From: Apophysomyces variabilis
Taxonomy: Eukaryota > Mucoromycota > Mucoromycetes > Mucorales > Mucoraceae
Length of the DNA stretch: 64,000 nt
Direction of reading: 5' to 3'
Assembly (NCBI GenBank): GCA_002749535.1
Contig: MZZL01000403.1
Location: forward strand, 458,209 to 522,208
Below the pieces are notes generated by a model that did not search any database, was not told the origin of the DNA, and was given only the letters and a program-made list of their open reading frames with translations. Shown in pieces: positions 23,614-39,121 of this stretch (position 1 is the stretch's first letter; every line of letters begins with the position of its first letter). The position numbers and the translations under genes are program-made.

Positions 23614-25099
23614 AAATAAACCTATTTCCTTACTTTTATTCTATTCTTATTGCAACATATGGATGTGATTAAAATGTTGCAAACGCATATCAAAATCTGA
23701 TAATGCGAGGCTGCGAATGATCTCGGAGTTACTGGGTATTGAATGAATTAAGACAGAGTTTACATAATGGAGGCAACGCAGACTTTCATTTGCCTCACCA
23801 AAAACATTACTTTGCCTCGTGCTACAAGCCAACATGGCAAAGCATTAGTTTTGTTTAAAAATTGGGAATTTGTTTAAGCTTCCACCATTCTATGGATTTG
23901 ATCCGCATTCATTTCCTTTTCAATTGCCCTGCAACAAGGTTACCTGAAGAAGCTTCTCTTTGTTTCTTTGCGTAAGGATATGAATTCTTCTCTTTCTGAT
24001 TCTGCTTGAGGAATCAGATACAGTACTTTTTCTTTCTTTCCTTTTCCCCTTTCTTTTTCTTTCGCGTGCCGCCATTGGGCCGATCATATCAATTCTCTTC
24101 CTGCGCAGTGGAGATTTTAAATCCCGCAAAAATCTTGGGAACGTGGGTCCCACTGTCGTGATTTCATTGTTGCTACAAGAAACCCGCTTATTATTCGTCT
24201 TCTTCTTGATATTCTTTCTTTCATTTGGATCGATCATAAATGTAACGACTTTTTCGGGACTTAGGTGACAGCACTTTCGGCGTACGAATGGTAGACTATT
24301 CCTCTCTCGTTTTCTTATAGGTTTTGCACCTTATTTATTGCAAAGCAACTATTGTAAGCAGAAGGAATTGTGTAGAAACACCATCTCTTTTGGGTACCAT
24401 GTTATTGCCATAGATGCGGTATTTTCGGCAATGAAAGCCGGTGATGATCCCCCATAAATTTTAGAATAGTTTTGATCAGGCTGTAACCCACATTGTCAGT
24501 AATGGAGAAGAGCGCCGGCTGTCTATATCAGCTGATAAATTGGAGCACATAAAAAGTTAAAACATTCCTGGACTTACAGAAGCGATTTCAAAACTCTACG
24601 TCAAACAGAGGACCACGCATGCATTTTAATTTAAATATATGTAGCTCAAAGCGGTATGGTGCAGGCGTAAACAAAGAAATTTGTGGGGAAACTGTATTTT
24701 GTGTCTCCAGGTCGCCCGAGAATAATGTCTTAATGTTTGCTACTCTTCAAGCACTCATGTTCCTGTTACCGACAACACTTTGGTCGTTGCTATGTTTAGA
24801 AACTCTATTCATGGAAATGAAAGCCTTATTCCCTATGGCGGCAAACATCTAGCATTGCTTCCAATCAAATTGTCAAAGCTTCGTATGTTAACCCTATTGC
24901 TGTTTCTGCAACCTTTTTAAGGCGTGAGAAGCATAAAGTGGTGGTCTGATGTATGCAGTAAATATCAAGTTCAACTTGTAAAAAATGACCCCATTCATTT
25001 TCACATGCAACGAACAGAATCAGATGATTTGTGTAACGCTATTCTTTTTGTTCTTCTTTTCTCCTGGACCCCATACCTCAGGTGGATATCTTCTTCCAT
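23614..25099. other. intergenic, no gene supported
   Basis: A minus-strand frame at 23920-24237 is Lys/Arg-rich low complexity, the complement of T/C-rich DNA. Two short plus-strand frames (24619-24852 and 24924-25154) have no family features. The second overlaps the true first exon of the phosphatase in another frame. Confidence 0.45.
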
Positions 25100-26136
25100 A
25101 TGCCTACACCTGCAACTGAAACTGTCTTTATTGTCCGCCATGGTGAAAGATTAGGTTAGCAGCAATGTTTTGACCGGGCACACTTATATTGCGACGGCTT
25201 GATCTGATTAACGATCGGTTAGATCATGTTTACAAGATGTGGAGATCTGATCCAGCTCATGGCATCCGAGATCCTCCCCTTTCTTCCACTGTAAGCGATC
25301 TATAATGAAGCGAAAGAAAGGAACGAATTCATGACAACCTCTTAAACTGGACATAGGGACATGAGCAAGCCCAGAAGACTGGATCATATATTGTCGATCT
25401 AATGAATGAACGCAATATTGCTGTTGACAAGGCAACGATCGTGATCTATACGTCGCCGTTTCAACGTTGCATCGACACGGCCATTGGCTTAGTCAGGGGC
25501 ATGGCAGCACAAACACAAGTATCTGTACAACCACCCGTGATTCGTTTGCAGCTTGGATTGGGTGAATGGATGTGTGAGCGATTTTTTGACGAAGTGTGTC
25601 CAGCTTCCCATCTATTATCCAGGCAACAAGAAGCTCTTGCACGGCAGCAAGCACTAACCTATGCAGCGAGGGCCAACAACAATGGAACAATTCTTGATGC
25701 GCATGGCAAAAACCTCGTGCTTCCACCACTCATCATTGACTACGGCTATCGAGCAGAGACAACGGAATTCGATTTTCCGGAGCGGTACACTGATATGCTT
25801 CAACGCTTTAACCAAGTCCGTGAAGAATGCGTTTCCCAGGCAGGAGTGGGTTTACCAAAAGATTGTAAAAGCAACGGGCCTGTTGTGACAATACTGGTTA
25901 CGCATGCCGTTGGCGTGAATGCTCTGCTGGATAGTTTTCGCAATCGAATAACGAGACCAGTCGAAACAAGCTACTGTTCCGTTTCTTGTGTACAATGGAA
26001 GAAGGCGCAAGCAACCCTTGATATAAGCGATCAAAGCGAAGAAGAGGAAGTCGAACCGGTCGAGTTTCTGGGCGGAGGTGTCAAGCCTCGTTGGTGTATA
26101 GACCTCGAAGTCTCTGATATTCACTTGAAAACATAA
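25100..26136 (+). CDS. histidine phosphatase (phosphoglycerate mutase-like)
   Basis: This is a branch-1 histidine phosphatase-fold protein of 300 residues. Exons: 25100-25154, 25223-25290, 25357-26136; phases fit. The catalytic RHG motif is in exon 1 (FIVRHGERL). Exon 2 carries the substrate-loop region ending DPPLSST, and exon 3 starts GHEQAQKTG, as in the family. Further on, YTSPFQRC and LQLGLGEWMCE are followed by the second catalytic His in LVTHAVGVN. The C terminus is acidic and unique. Homologues include UBASH3/Sts-like and many uncharacterised fungal proteins. The substrate could be a phosphoprotein or a small phospho-compound, and the sequence does not decide. Confidence 0.9.
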
Positions 26137-27880
26137 TACCATCATATCCTTTTTTTCTTTATTTCCTTTTCATTTAGTTCTATACTTTAGCAATCTTTCT
26201 CTTAATTTATCTTCCCTCTCCATTAGCGTCAATTGTCAACTAGCCCTTCTCCATTTGTATGTTACTCCGTGAGTAAAGCTTCTATACCAGACTCCGAACA
26301 TTTTTAGCTTGCCGACGCCCATATGCCGCATTGTATGCTCACGCTATTAAAACGTGTATTCGTCTGCAACTAATAGCTTTGACAGGTTACTTCTTGATTG
26401 CGTATCTCGTAATGAAATCAACTCGGAAAAAAGCACTCGCTTAATGAGGACAGAGAAATTACCGAAATGCTGCTTTAACCGATCATAAGACAATATTTTA
26501 ACTGCTGTTCCACGTGGAGCAGACTTAATTATTGAACCACTTTTTAAGACTTCTGCGCATGCATTTCTATTTTAGTGGCTACGAGAAATGGATGGATAAT
26601 TCCTCACATCACCGGTTGAATGTCATTGCGTTAGCACTCAAGCGAAAGCATCGTATGCAAAAGGAAAATTCGCCTCCTTTCTTGATGGTCACTTGGCTCC
26701 AGAAATATTATGTAAATGTTCACACATCTTTATGTATTGGTGTATTGCTCCCTTTCCAACCACAGCTTCCACTTCATCGTATCCTGTGTGGAGGAAATAA
26801 AGTGGGTGTCAGCTGCCATAGGCCAGTCAAGTATAGTAGGAAAATAGCGAGTACTTTATACTAGCATGTCTCAGCCCAAAGCAAACGGAAATGGAGGAAT
26901 ATAGACAGGAATTTCGCGGGTTTTCTAGGCCAGTTGCCGCATACGACCTATGTCTTATACAGATAGACCACATTATACTTGCAGATAGCGCAGAAGAAGC
27001 TATAAGAAAAAATTATACTGCGGCATGTTATAGTATGGGAAACGCTGCTCAAATTTCGCGAGATTGGATTATCCGAGTAAACTCCCGAACATTTCAACCC
27101 CTACTTAGTTTGTTTGTGCAGGATGTTCTTAGACTTCTTGGATCGATATTGGCCTCTCCTTAAGATGCTCTCTAAAGCTAAAGTTTTAAGCGGTTAAAAG
27201 TTGTTTATTCTAACAATCCGTTGATTTGCGAATATTTGGTCTCGGTCGCGACTACAACTTCAGTAAGATTTAATGGCGACAGCAGGGCTCTGGAGTTGAT
27301 GGATGTTCAAATTGAAACAAACTATTATCACTCTATTTGCCAACTACAAAACAGAAAAACGGGTTAAGAGGATGCTCAGAAACAAACATATTATTCCTTC
27401 CTGCAAGTATATCATTGAAATGTTTTAAGCATTCGGAAAAAGAACAATTGAAAGATGCAGTACATGACGAATGGCGGAAAATATCTACATTGGTCTCCTC
27501 CAATGACGGGGAATCTACTCTTTTATAGTGCATTTTACCAAAGAACAAGTGAAACCGCGCTTTATCGTTGACGTTTTTCAATGGACAGTGCAATCTCGGG
27601 AAATTTTGCTATACCACTTATCCTGCCCAGGAACATTTCCATTTACCAAACAGGATCATGTCAAATAGATACGCTCAACAGAACCGTATTCACATAGCTT
27701 TAGCAACTGCTAACAATCAGCATTCTCAAAGAATTCCATGGCAAAATCACCAATATGCTTATTTAATAATGTTACACACAAACATCTATGCTAAATCAAA
27801 AATTCTCCTATGCATGCGCTTAAAATTTCATCAGCGGTTTCTTTAGTTGCTTAACGGTTCTCTTTCTTTCAAGAAAGAAA
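26137..27880. other. intergenic, no gene supported
   Basis: Several 60-110-codon frames occur (for example 26532-26864, 26891-27163 and 27568-27846), none with a recognisable domain. Immediately before the GH5 start is a perfect palindrome CTTTCTTTC-AA-GAAAGAAA-type (about 27863-27880) that contains TTCAAGAA, the core of a heat-shock element. Confidence 0.4.
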
Positions 27881-29523
27881 ATGGCAGGCTTCGTAAAAGA
27901 TATTGTCGGACGAATCAAGCCACGGGAAAAACCAAAAGCATTACCACTCTCTGCCCATATTCCTCGAGCTCCCGAATTTCAGCCATTTAACGCCGAAATT
28001 GCTGAAATATTTCGGTATCGCCGACAAGCTGGTGTTAATATTGGCTCGCTTTTCGTTCTGGAAAAATGGCTATGTCCGCCGCGGTTATGTTCGTCTGCAT
28101 TAAGCACAGATTGGGATTCTGAACTGGATTTCTTAACACAATGCGAATCACTGGAACATGCACGGCAATCATTGGAGGATCACTGGGATAATTTCATAAC
28201 GAACGATGATTTCAAGTTTCTAGCGTCGACTGGAATAAATTCTGTGAGACTACCTATCGGGTACTGGATCGCAGGTAGAGAGTTCTTGGCACCACCGTTC
28301 CATCGCTTTGCCGGAATCCATGACGCTGCGTGGAACCGATTTCTCAATATCATCGCCATGGCCGCCAACCATGGAATAGGTGTTCTCGTCGACTTACACG
28401 CTGCACCAGGTATGCAAAGTAATTCAAATTGCTTTTTGTGGTAAGCTAATGGTATACTTCGTTAGGGTCACAAAATAAGGATTTTCATTCTGGCGTCTCG
28501 AGTGCTAAAGTCCAATTCTTAAAGAGTGCCAATCAGTCGCTCACGATCAAGGTACTCAGAAAACTGGCATCGACATTGGCGCCAATCAACAATGTGATCG
28601 GTCTTGAAATTCTTAATGAACCCTCCGACAGCGCATCGCTCACTAACTTTTACTTGAAGGCCATACGCGCCATTCGAGACGCTGTCCCAGATATAGACCT
28701 TCCAATTTATATCCATGATGCCTGGAATCTGGCGAAGTACAGCTCCACCATTCAACCGATCCAAAGACAATATGGCTTTGTTGTACTAGATACGCATCAA
28801 TACTTCTGCCATCAACTAGAAGACCACAAAAAGCTAGCACAACAACACTGTGAACATGTATCAAGTACTGTCAAAGAGAGTATTAAAAGAAATGGCCGGC
28901 TTATCCATAACAATATCATTGTCGGAGAGTGGTCTGTCGTATTGAATAGCATGTCCATACCCAAAGGCGCGGATGAAGCCCAAGTGATGCGCGGATTCGG
29001 GCGCGTGGAGCTGGAAACTTGGGATGCCGTATGTCCTGGTCATTTTTACTGGACATATAAAACATCTGATGACAACTGGTACTGGAGCTATATTTACTGT
29101 CACCGAAAGGGGATTCTCCCAGATAGATTTAGAAATGGAAGCATACCGGAACGCATTGTGCAGAAAATACTAGCGGTGGTGCGCACTGGTCCACATAGGA
29201 ACCAAGAACATCATCAGGCGCAAAGGTCGCACATCGAATATTGGACTTCCAGAGGGCAACAAGAGGTTAAAAACCACATTATACAGTTTGACGAAGGCTT
29301 CAAAGATGGATATGACGTTGCTCTCCGATTTCTTGAAGAATATGCTAGCCGAGTGGGATTTATCGAACAGTTGGCGATAGGATATGCTCTCAGGAACCAA
29401 ACCATAAAAACCCAGAAAAAGGAGTTTGCCTGGCAATTCAATCACGGATTTATGCAAGGGGTTGCGGCCATTGACAAAACTATACTGGAGGAGATCGGAC
29501 AGTCAAGACATTCCGAGACATAA
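27881..29523 (+). CDS. GH5 glucan 1,3-beta-glucosidase-like protein, cytosolic type
   Basis: This glycoside hydrolase family 5 protein has 528 residues. Exons: 27881-28409 and 28466-29523. The (beta/alpha)8 motifs are clear: NIGSLFVLEKWL, TGINSVRLPIGYW, GIGVLVDLHAAPG (split by the intron), the acid/base Glu in GLEILNEPS, VLDTHQYF, and the nucleophile Glu in IVGEWSV. It has no signal peptide, so it resembles the intracellular branch (yeast YBR056W and S. pombe exg3 type) rather than secreted exoglucanases. About 120 residues after the barrel form a charged helical C-terminal extension (FDEGFKDGYDVALRFLEEY). Substrate specificity is inferred from the family. Confidence 0.92.
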
Positions 29524-30566
29524 GCATCAAGCATTCTTATTGTGTTGAATAATTCGCAGTTACAAAGCATTTACTAGGTTCTCGCATTATATATCTGTGC
29601 CATTCTAAATACCATTATTTTTCTTGTATCATTAAAAGAGGAGTATGATTTGCATCCGGTTCGAAAGTTACCTTGTATTAAAGCAAGCTCGTTTGCATTG
29701 AATCAATGTCAAAGTGGGTCAGCATAACGTAGCCTTGATTAAGTTGGTACTTCATGCCATATAATTTTGGCAGCTTAAGGATAATAGCTTCCTTGTTTCG
29801 CACCCGTGCCCTGATTCTTGTCAAGTTGGCTAGGAGCGAGTTTCTCAGGTGAAGAGTGTGTTGTCGATCAAATTTATTCGACAAGCCTATTTGGAATAAG
29901 CTACAGCATGTATGAATGGCATGAATGCCATCACTTCTTGGTCCATCTCTAAAGCTCCTATTTTGACACAAGATCTAGTTTTTCGATTTTATTCCACAAG
30001 TAAGACAACCCCTATGCAAGCCCTAACTTCAATAATAGAATCCTTTTATTTTATAACCTTTATTTTTAGCATCACTGTCTACTTGAGATCCCATATCGAT
30101 TAATCACGGCCACAAGATTTGGACTTTAAAGGTAAAATTCCATCTTTTATTTCTCTCCGAGAAACTTCTTTTGCTATAAAAAGATAGCATATGGGAGTGA
30201 TAAACATGCAAACATTCATTTTTTTAGTATTATATAAGAGGTTGTACACAAAGACAGTAGCTGCTGGTTGATAAAAAGAAAATATAAGAATGAGCTGTAC
30301 AGAATGAGAAACGATACAACAATTGAATATACGCTTACTAACCCAACAAAAAGATCAGGGGAAGAATTCTTCATATATGTGTAAAGCAGAAATGAAAAGG
30401 AAGCATATAGAAAAGGGAGAGGATATATACATAAATAACCGAGGATCAACCTCATTTTCAAAAATATTTTGTGATTTTGTGGAAAGGTAGGGATGTGGCA
30501 TAATCAAAAAAAAAAAAAATAAGAAAAGAGAGGATTGAACTCCTTGAAGATGTACATATTGGATTC
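29524..30566. other. convergent 3' region, no gene supported
   Basis: This lies between the 3' ends of the GH5 and kinase genes. A 97-codon minus-strand frame (29678-29971) is not recognised. It includes an A run at about 30507-30521, a T run on the minus strand just beyond the kinase stop. Confidence 0.45.
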
Positions 30567-31792
30567 CTAGACCATTAGGCTGACCAGATTTGGCAGGAGG
30601 GAATCAGGATGATCAACTGCCTTGGTCAGACAATGTGTGGCGTCGGGTGCGACCTTTGTAGTACATGGCGGCGACGATGTGGCGTTCGAATTGCATTTGG
30701 ATGCCTTTTCAGCGGAAAATGAGGATGACTGTGATCGATGGGTACGTGGGGTGAGAGGAGGTGATGGTGGAAGTTGTTGACAATTAGCAGCAACAGGATT
30801 AGCTGCAGGTGACTTGGCCAAGCGTACACGACGGTATCGAGATTCTTCCTGAAGTCTCTCCCATCGATCCACTTCAGCTGTTCTGGTGAAATATTTGCAT
30901 TTCTGTATGCATTCTCTGAGCTCCTTGAGGCCAATGCGGCGCAATGGATCAATGCAGAGTATCCGTTTTAAGATCCGATGCAACTGTCGTGATATAGGCA
31001 AGATGTTGAGTAGAAATTCAGGATCGGTTAGATAGGTTCGGAATGATTCATCCTTTAACGATGCCTGTTGCCATGCATTTCTTCCGGTTGCTAGGTTAAT
31101 TAAAATCACGCCGAGCGCCCAGACATCATTGGGAGCACTGGCATAGCCCACACGGTTGATATCGCGAGCATGATCGCCTTGGCATTCTAAAAAACACAAC
31201 AAAATAAATAAATGCTAATCGAGGAGTAGGAGAAGCTGTCTCTTTTACCTGGCGAGAAGTAAAATGTGCTACCACAACCATAGTCTTTTGTAATGGGTGC
31301 CGTTGTTGCCAATCCGAAGTCAGCTAGTTTGATCGTCCGGCCACCATCGAATACGAGTATATTTTCCGGCTTGATGTCCCGATGATAGATACCATTGTCA
31401 TGGCAGTAACTCACGGCGTCAATGAGTTGCAAAAATACACGACGAATAAGCGGATGATTTCCTGCATAGATATCTCGCTCGGTGATGGCCTCGAAAAGAT
31501 CTCCTTCTGATCCATATTCCATAACGATATGAGTCCAATGACGTTCATGGATGACACGTTCAAGTTGAATGATGTGCGGATGGCCCGAAAGTCGAGAGTG
31601 AATATCTATTTCACTTTTACGGAATGCGTATTGACGTTCGTCTGTTTTGGATCGTTCGAGCGACTTTATGGCTACCAGTTTATCGTCCTTTGAGCGTGCA
31701 AGATATACTTGGGCATATCCACCCGTTCCGAGGACGCTCATGACTTTGAGATCATCGATACGTGTTCCGATTGGTAGAGTGGTATGGTCCAT
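30567..31792 (-). CDS. Ser/Thr protein kinase, ran1/VHS1-SKS1 type
   Basis: This is a protein kinase of 387 residues. Exons (minus): 31792-31249 and 31186-30567. The catalytic features are complete: Gly-loop GTGGYAQVYLA, Lys in VAIKSLE, HRDIKPENIL, DFGLATT, the activation segment GCGSTFYFSPE (split by the intron) and DVWALGVILINLATGRNAW. The short CGS-TFYFSPE segment and the overall spacing fit fungal kinases of the ran1/Pat1 and VHS1/SKS1/KSP1 group, which act in nutrient and meiosis control. The roughly 100-residue tail is Ser/Pro-rich (PPSPPLTPRTHRS) and probably a phospho-regulated region. The assignment to this subgroup is by resemblance. Confidence 0.92.
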
Positions 31793-34630
31793 TGTAAATG
31801 TAATAGAAGAATGGGAAGAAGAAAAGAAAAAGGCAAACTACGGTTAATTTATAGTTGACGAAAAGTCGCAATTAAAGCACAAATAAGGGATGTTTGGGGG
31901 GAGAAAGAAAAGGAAGAACATCAGGGGCAGGAGCACTTTTTGGGGGTGCACAAAGTAGATCAACGCCCAAAGGGAAACACTTCTTTTTCCTTGTCTCCCT
32001 GAAGTGCCACATTTAGTAATTCCATTTTGTGTTCACATGATATCATCACACTGTCACTCTTTCGATTCAGAATTGAGCTAAGCAATCCTCCCTAGGCGAC
32101 CCCTACAAAATCTAGCGTAAGAAAGTCCTGCGTTAAAGGTAATATTTACCATAATTGTTGATCTTTTTTTTTCTTTCATTCACATCAATAAGGGTCAAAG
32201 GAGAATAAGGAACCACCGAAAGCGACGTGAGTTATGGTAAGCTATGCGTCAGTGAAGATAACTAATGCCGAATTTGACATACTGCACAAACCTCGCAATC
32301 TCTGCGCACGTTCTGAAAAACATTGAACTCTAACCGTGAGCTTTGCAAATATAAATTATGCATGCGATGCATGATCATGATATTGTCAACTCTGATACCT
32401 AATCTTGATGAATACTTGTTCTAAGCCATGCTGTACAGTAAATTCTCACTGTCCAAGAATGACAAGTATTTTGTTCTTCCATCTGCCACTAGGATATTTC
32501 CAATTGGGAATTGTCCTGCGTGCTTTTCCGATCTTACCATATCAAGTAAGAAGGATAGATTACCTTTGAACGCCATAAGCTAGTTTTCTTTTTATTTGAA
32601 TAAAATAGGCGCCATCTCCAGAGTATGACATGACGGCTCAATACGTTGAATTTGGGTTTGACCAAAACCAATCAAACTTTGACCAACAAGTACGTCTGGA
32701 TATAATTGCCGGCATATACCCTGCATGCATAGAGGTACGTCCACATTCACATCCACACATACACGTTAAACTTCCCATGGCCAGCAAACAAACTGGACTT
32801 ATGGAATGAATCTGAAAATAGAATCAATAGACAAGGAAGAAATAAGTCCCTGAAGATCAATCTTTATTCTTCATCCTCTTCGTATTATGTATGGGTTTGA
32901 TTGTGGTTAAGACAATCGCTTGTTATCTAACCTCCCTATCTCCGTGCTTTATGCTTTGTTGGTCTCCTTACATTGATTGCACCGACCACCCATTATCACC
33001 ACCTATACCACCTATACCACCTATCGGAAATATGTGACGCATCTTTGACCGATTTCCTCGTGGGAATTAGCAAAAATAAGCTAACTCGCCGTTCTAAAAA
33101 TTCACTACTCTTTGTTCGGTAAAACTGTGGCAATTCATGTTTCCTCATTCACGTCATTTCGCCGATAGGAATTATATGTCATTTGCCTAATTACAAGCGC
33201 AGTATACCACATCGTATACAGAAAGACAACGGTAAGGTCTCCAGGGATACCTATTCACCACCGCAGGTTGTCGTCAATAAAGAAAACGTTTTACATGCAT
33301 ATACAACTCAATGAAGCACAACAATTATATATTGTTAATTTGTGCAATCCTTGTATCAGTTTTCGAGATGCCATATGTTCTTCGTCCCGCTAGACAAGAA
33401 TTCCTTAATATGTGTGGCGTTTTCCAGCTCCTTGCTTCAAATAGCAGAACAAGACAAAGATGGTCATCTATTGAAACGGAGCCTCCTACTTTTCAAAGCA
33501 ATGGGGTCTATTAAGGAGCTGTGGGAGAGAAAGAGAGACAGGACACAAAGAGATGGCAACAATAGGTTAAGTTGGGCGTATTCAGCACAAAGCCATTTAA
33601 TTAACTTGCAGCGCATGTAGTACACAAATTGGGAAATCATCAGAGAACAAAGAAAGAAAAACTTGCTAAGGGTGGATTTAGGTAGCAAGTATGTTTTCTT
33701 TATCTTTTGTTAAGAAACCAACATTTTCTCCTTACTTTCCAAACCTGGAATAATGCGTCCAAATCACGGCTTCACTCTCAAGCCGATGCGCAGCAAAAAG
33801 GAATACATAGGAAAACGCGTTTAAGGTTCAATTTCCGGCGTGGGACAAGTGATCTGCAGTCTCCCTGTCTTGGTGTAACCACAGTCTGCTTTCTCCAAAT
33901 TTTATGCAAGATGACATGTAGCAGAATAGTTCGTCTTTCGTTTACCTGCTGACAAAGTAGAAAGGAGAGAGTATATTAAAGTATAATAATCACTCTTGGT
34001 AATGTCGTATCGATGGGATCGATCATGGGAACTTTATTCGGCCTTCCCTGACAAACGTCATTGCGCAGATTCATGTTCTGAAAAACCGGAAAACAGGTAT
34101 TTACTCTTTGTGATCATTCTTTGTCCTAATCCTTGGTTTCCCTTATGACGCTATAATGTCTTTAAACTTGCACTATAGAAAGCAATAGATCATGGAGATA
34201 GTCATCATCACTAAGCGAGGTTCTAGCAACGGCTCGTTATCTCTTATCGTAAATAAACCTGTGAACAAATGACGAAGGAGACTTCTCTACTGTTAAAAAT
34301 TTTTGGGGCAAGAGATTGCAGCAAAATACCGAGACGATATCACGAACAAAAAACTACAGTATATCTTGGTAATACATTTAGAAAGAATTGAAACATATGG
34401 TTTACTTCACTCTTTTCCTGTTGTTTATGTGCCACACCTTTAAAATAGATCATATGCTATACTATTACAGGTTTTGGTGGAAATATTGTTGTATAGGAGA
34501 ATGCTCTGTCACGATGACCAAATGGGCTCTTTTCTTTTCAGCAAGATAACCGATGCAGTGGTTCTGGTGCTGCCTTTGCAGGTTTAGCGTCATTTGGAGC
34601 ATATGCATGCAGGGCATCGATGTTTGTACC
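31793..34630. other. intergenic, no gene supported
   Basis: 2.8 kb between the divergently placed kinase and the 3' end of the secreted-protein gene. There is a small tandem CCACCTATA repeat (three copies, about 32997-33024) and several frames under 95 codons (33311-33952) without domain features. Confidence 0.45.
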
Positions 34631-35279
34631 TTAGCCGGTGGAGATGGCAGGAGTTGCTGTTGTGCTTAAGGTTCCGGCTGGAGAATAGTTACCATCGATA
34701 AGCTTGCGACAACCGTCTTGTGAGGCACCAGCATTGCAATATTCCTTGGTATGCTGCAAAACTTACGTTAACACATACAAGGTAAACCAGATGGCTTTAA
34801 GAGAATGAGCAAGAGGGAAAAAATCAGCTACTTACACAGCAGCGAATGCAATAATCATTTTCTGCCGGTTCGATTAAATTGATAAAGTACTGGTAGCCTT
34901 CACAAGAAGCGCCTTGGGGAGCTCTTGTATCAAACTGACCGCCTTGGTCATTTGGATTTAGCTGTGCCTTGCTAGGGTCAATGGCTCCTGTCACTTGGAT
35001 GAAGTCTTGCGTCTTGTTGAAATGAGAAGACACGATGAAGCCATCCGGAAACTGTAGTTGACCTTTAGAGGGATCGGTGCAGTATGCTACCGCCAGCTTC
35101 TCATTATCGGAAATCAATCGATCGGTTGCATTTTCTGGTGGTAAAAATAAGCAAAAACTTTGAGTCTGACTGTTAATATAGACTGTGGTCTCTCCAGCTG
35201 TTCCATTTGCAGTTGTTTCCTGCCCAATAACGCACAGGAGCAGCGAACCCACAAAAAAGATGAATTGAAGAGCATGCAT
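34631..35279 (-). CDS. secreted Cys-rich protein (fungal macrofage-activating-glycoprotein-like)
   Basis: This is a secreted protein of 188 residues. Exons (minus): 35279-34836 and 34753-34631. Residues 1-20 are a signal peptide (MHALQFIFFVGSLLLCVIGQ). The mature part has two NxS/T sites (NGT, NAT) and a conserved layout: SFCLFLPP, an AYC, FPDGFIVSSHF, FIQVTGAIDPSKAQLNPND, GGQFD, GASCEGYQYFINLIEP, YCIRCC, then exon 2 with EYCNAGASQDGCRKLI and a Thr/Ser-rich end. This matches a family of secreted fungal proteins often annotated as macrofage-activating glycoprotein. The function in the fungus is unknown, and the label comes from recall of that family. There is no GPI signal. Confidence 0.8.
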
Positions 35280-37257
35280 GATGGTGACTGAAAGGAAATG
35301 CTTTTGGGTAGACCAAACACGTCAGGCTTTTATATACGAACCACTTCTGTGCCTTGCATCTGAGTTCTAGGTTGAACAATTCTAATAGGAAAAGTTTGAT
35401 GCCATTTGGTACTAGTTTCGGATGTAAAAGCGTGGGCCCTCTTGGCAAAAAAAAATTTAACGAACAGTAACCGCTCGTTCATGAAATAACTTAACCTAAA
35501 GAGGCGATATCAAAAACTTCGGAAAGCAACCGAACCGTATCCATAGCAAGCAAAAACGTTAAAGAAAAAGTCGGATCGTGCATTGTTTCTGTATGGCAAA
35601 TACAAAGAAAAAGACCTGAAGACGATCTCTGTTTTTGTTTGTTTCTTTGCAGAATCTCTGTGGACGCCTATTAGGAGAGTTCTCCGGATGATCCTACTGC
35701 TACCTTTTTTGGAATAGAGTAGATATAGTGGTAGAATATGTTAGTCTCTGTCTTTTTCTTTACTTGTCCATATCATACGATGGGATGCCTAAGTGAGGAT
35801 AAAACCGTACGACAGTTCATAGATGATGGAGTCTGCAATCTGTTGGCGTAATGGTTCTATTCATCAAGAATAATAACATGATTAAAGTTAAATTTTTAAG
35901 ATCAACGGCGATAAACGAAAATTTGACAAGTCTTCTACCATGTAAAACTGACGTTTTGTTCTTATAAGGTTGGTAATTGCAAGTTCTTGTTGCCGATCAC
36001 AAACTTAGTGCTACCTTGCTAAACAGCACCTAAACATATATGGTTATTCCTCGAAGCGGTCTTTTTTTAGACTGGGCTGATTCTATATAAAGATTAAACA
36101 TGAGCAGCTAGCCCTGGTTCCTGTTACAGAACTTAAGGGATCAATCACATAGTCGTTCTTTCCCTTCCTTCTTTGGTTTTCTGGGCAGAAGTGTGCTTTC
36201 AGAAATCAGAACGATGAATTCCCGTTAAAATTTTCTGCGCCAATTTTGGGAATCAATTTAAACTTCATTATCATATCTCATTGGGAGTACGAAGTTCGTA
36301 CCAACGTGATAGAGTGCGCAATTACCTTTAAAAACTGTCATTTATGAAAATATAAAAAGAGCGATTAATTTGTATAATAAGTAATGAATCTGGATGGCCT
36401 TGATTTAATATTTTTGTCTTCCCAATGCTGTTCGATCAATACAGGCTTAATTGAATATCCTGTGTCATTACAATAACATATCGATAATGGGGAAAAAAGA
36501 GTCGAAAAGAACAAGCGCTTATCACAATTTTAGAGACGACATTTTAAGTAAGATATTGACTTAGGAGTGTATAGGACACTCTCACATTAAGCCTTCCAAG
36601 TCAATCCATAGCCTGAGCCATTTTTTATACTTAGCAAGAAAACCGTCGTATGGGGGGAGAACCCTCACTGTACTTTCCTAAAACAATTCAAAGTTCATAA
36701 TTTGATTGTAAAGCGTTTCTACAAGTCAAAGGAGCTAATATAATAGCACATCTTATACAATATTTCCCAAAAGCCTACGAAAATCAACGTCGCGGTCCAT
36801 TGGAATGGAAATTTACATATGCATCTGGCATTCGCTTGGCGGGGAGAAGGGTATGGCGTCGCCAGTTTTCTGACAGGCATGTAAACTTGGTCAATTCGAA
36901 CTCTTATAATACGAACAATTAATGTGATTTGTTAGCGTTAAGCCCCGTTTCCAAAATGCGCCAAGTGGAATTTGCTAGATGCGACTTTCTAATTTTGAGA
37001 CGTAAGCACTCTGTTAGCTCGTCAAAGCAGCGTTATTTTATTGAATGAAGGTTAGACTGAGCGATCACGGATCAATAGCGTAGGTACGCAAAAAAACGAA
37101 TGTATTTCGGGAACGCATGGTTTTGCGCAAAAAGGTTTTGTTAGTAAATGGTATGTTTCAAACTCTGATTTCCCGCCATGCCTTGGCTGAAAATATAGTA
37201 GCTTGAGCATGCTACCCATATGCTACTGGTTGGGTTCCAATATTTAGACCAACTGTT
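35280..37257. other. intergenic, shared upstream region
   Basis: This lies between the divergent starts of the secreted protein (minus) and the PKA catalytic subunit (plus), so it is their promoter region. It is AT-rich, with no frame of protein character. Confidence 0.45.

Positions 37258-39121
<1,864 letters not shown>

Noticed and set aside
23920..24237. 105-codon Lys/Arg-rich minus-strand ORF
   Set aside because: It comes from a T/C-rich low-complexity stretch, with no conserved motif.
30521..30602. tRNA-like stretch on the minus strand (CAGCCTAATGG A-box-like, GGAGTTCAATCC B-box-like, then a T run)
   Set aside because: The A-box-like part is the end of the kinase coding sequence (Leu-Val-Ser-Leu-Met-Val-stop). 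The acceptor arms do not pair, and the anticodon arm is not formed.
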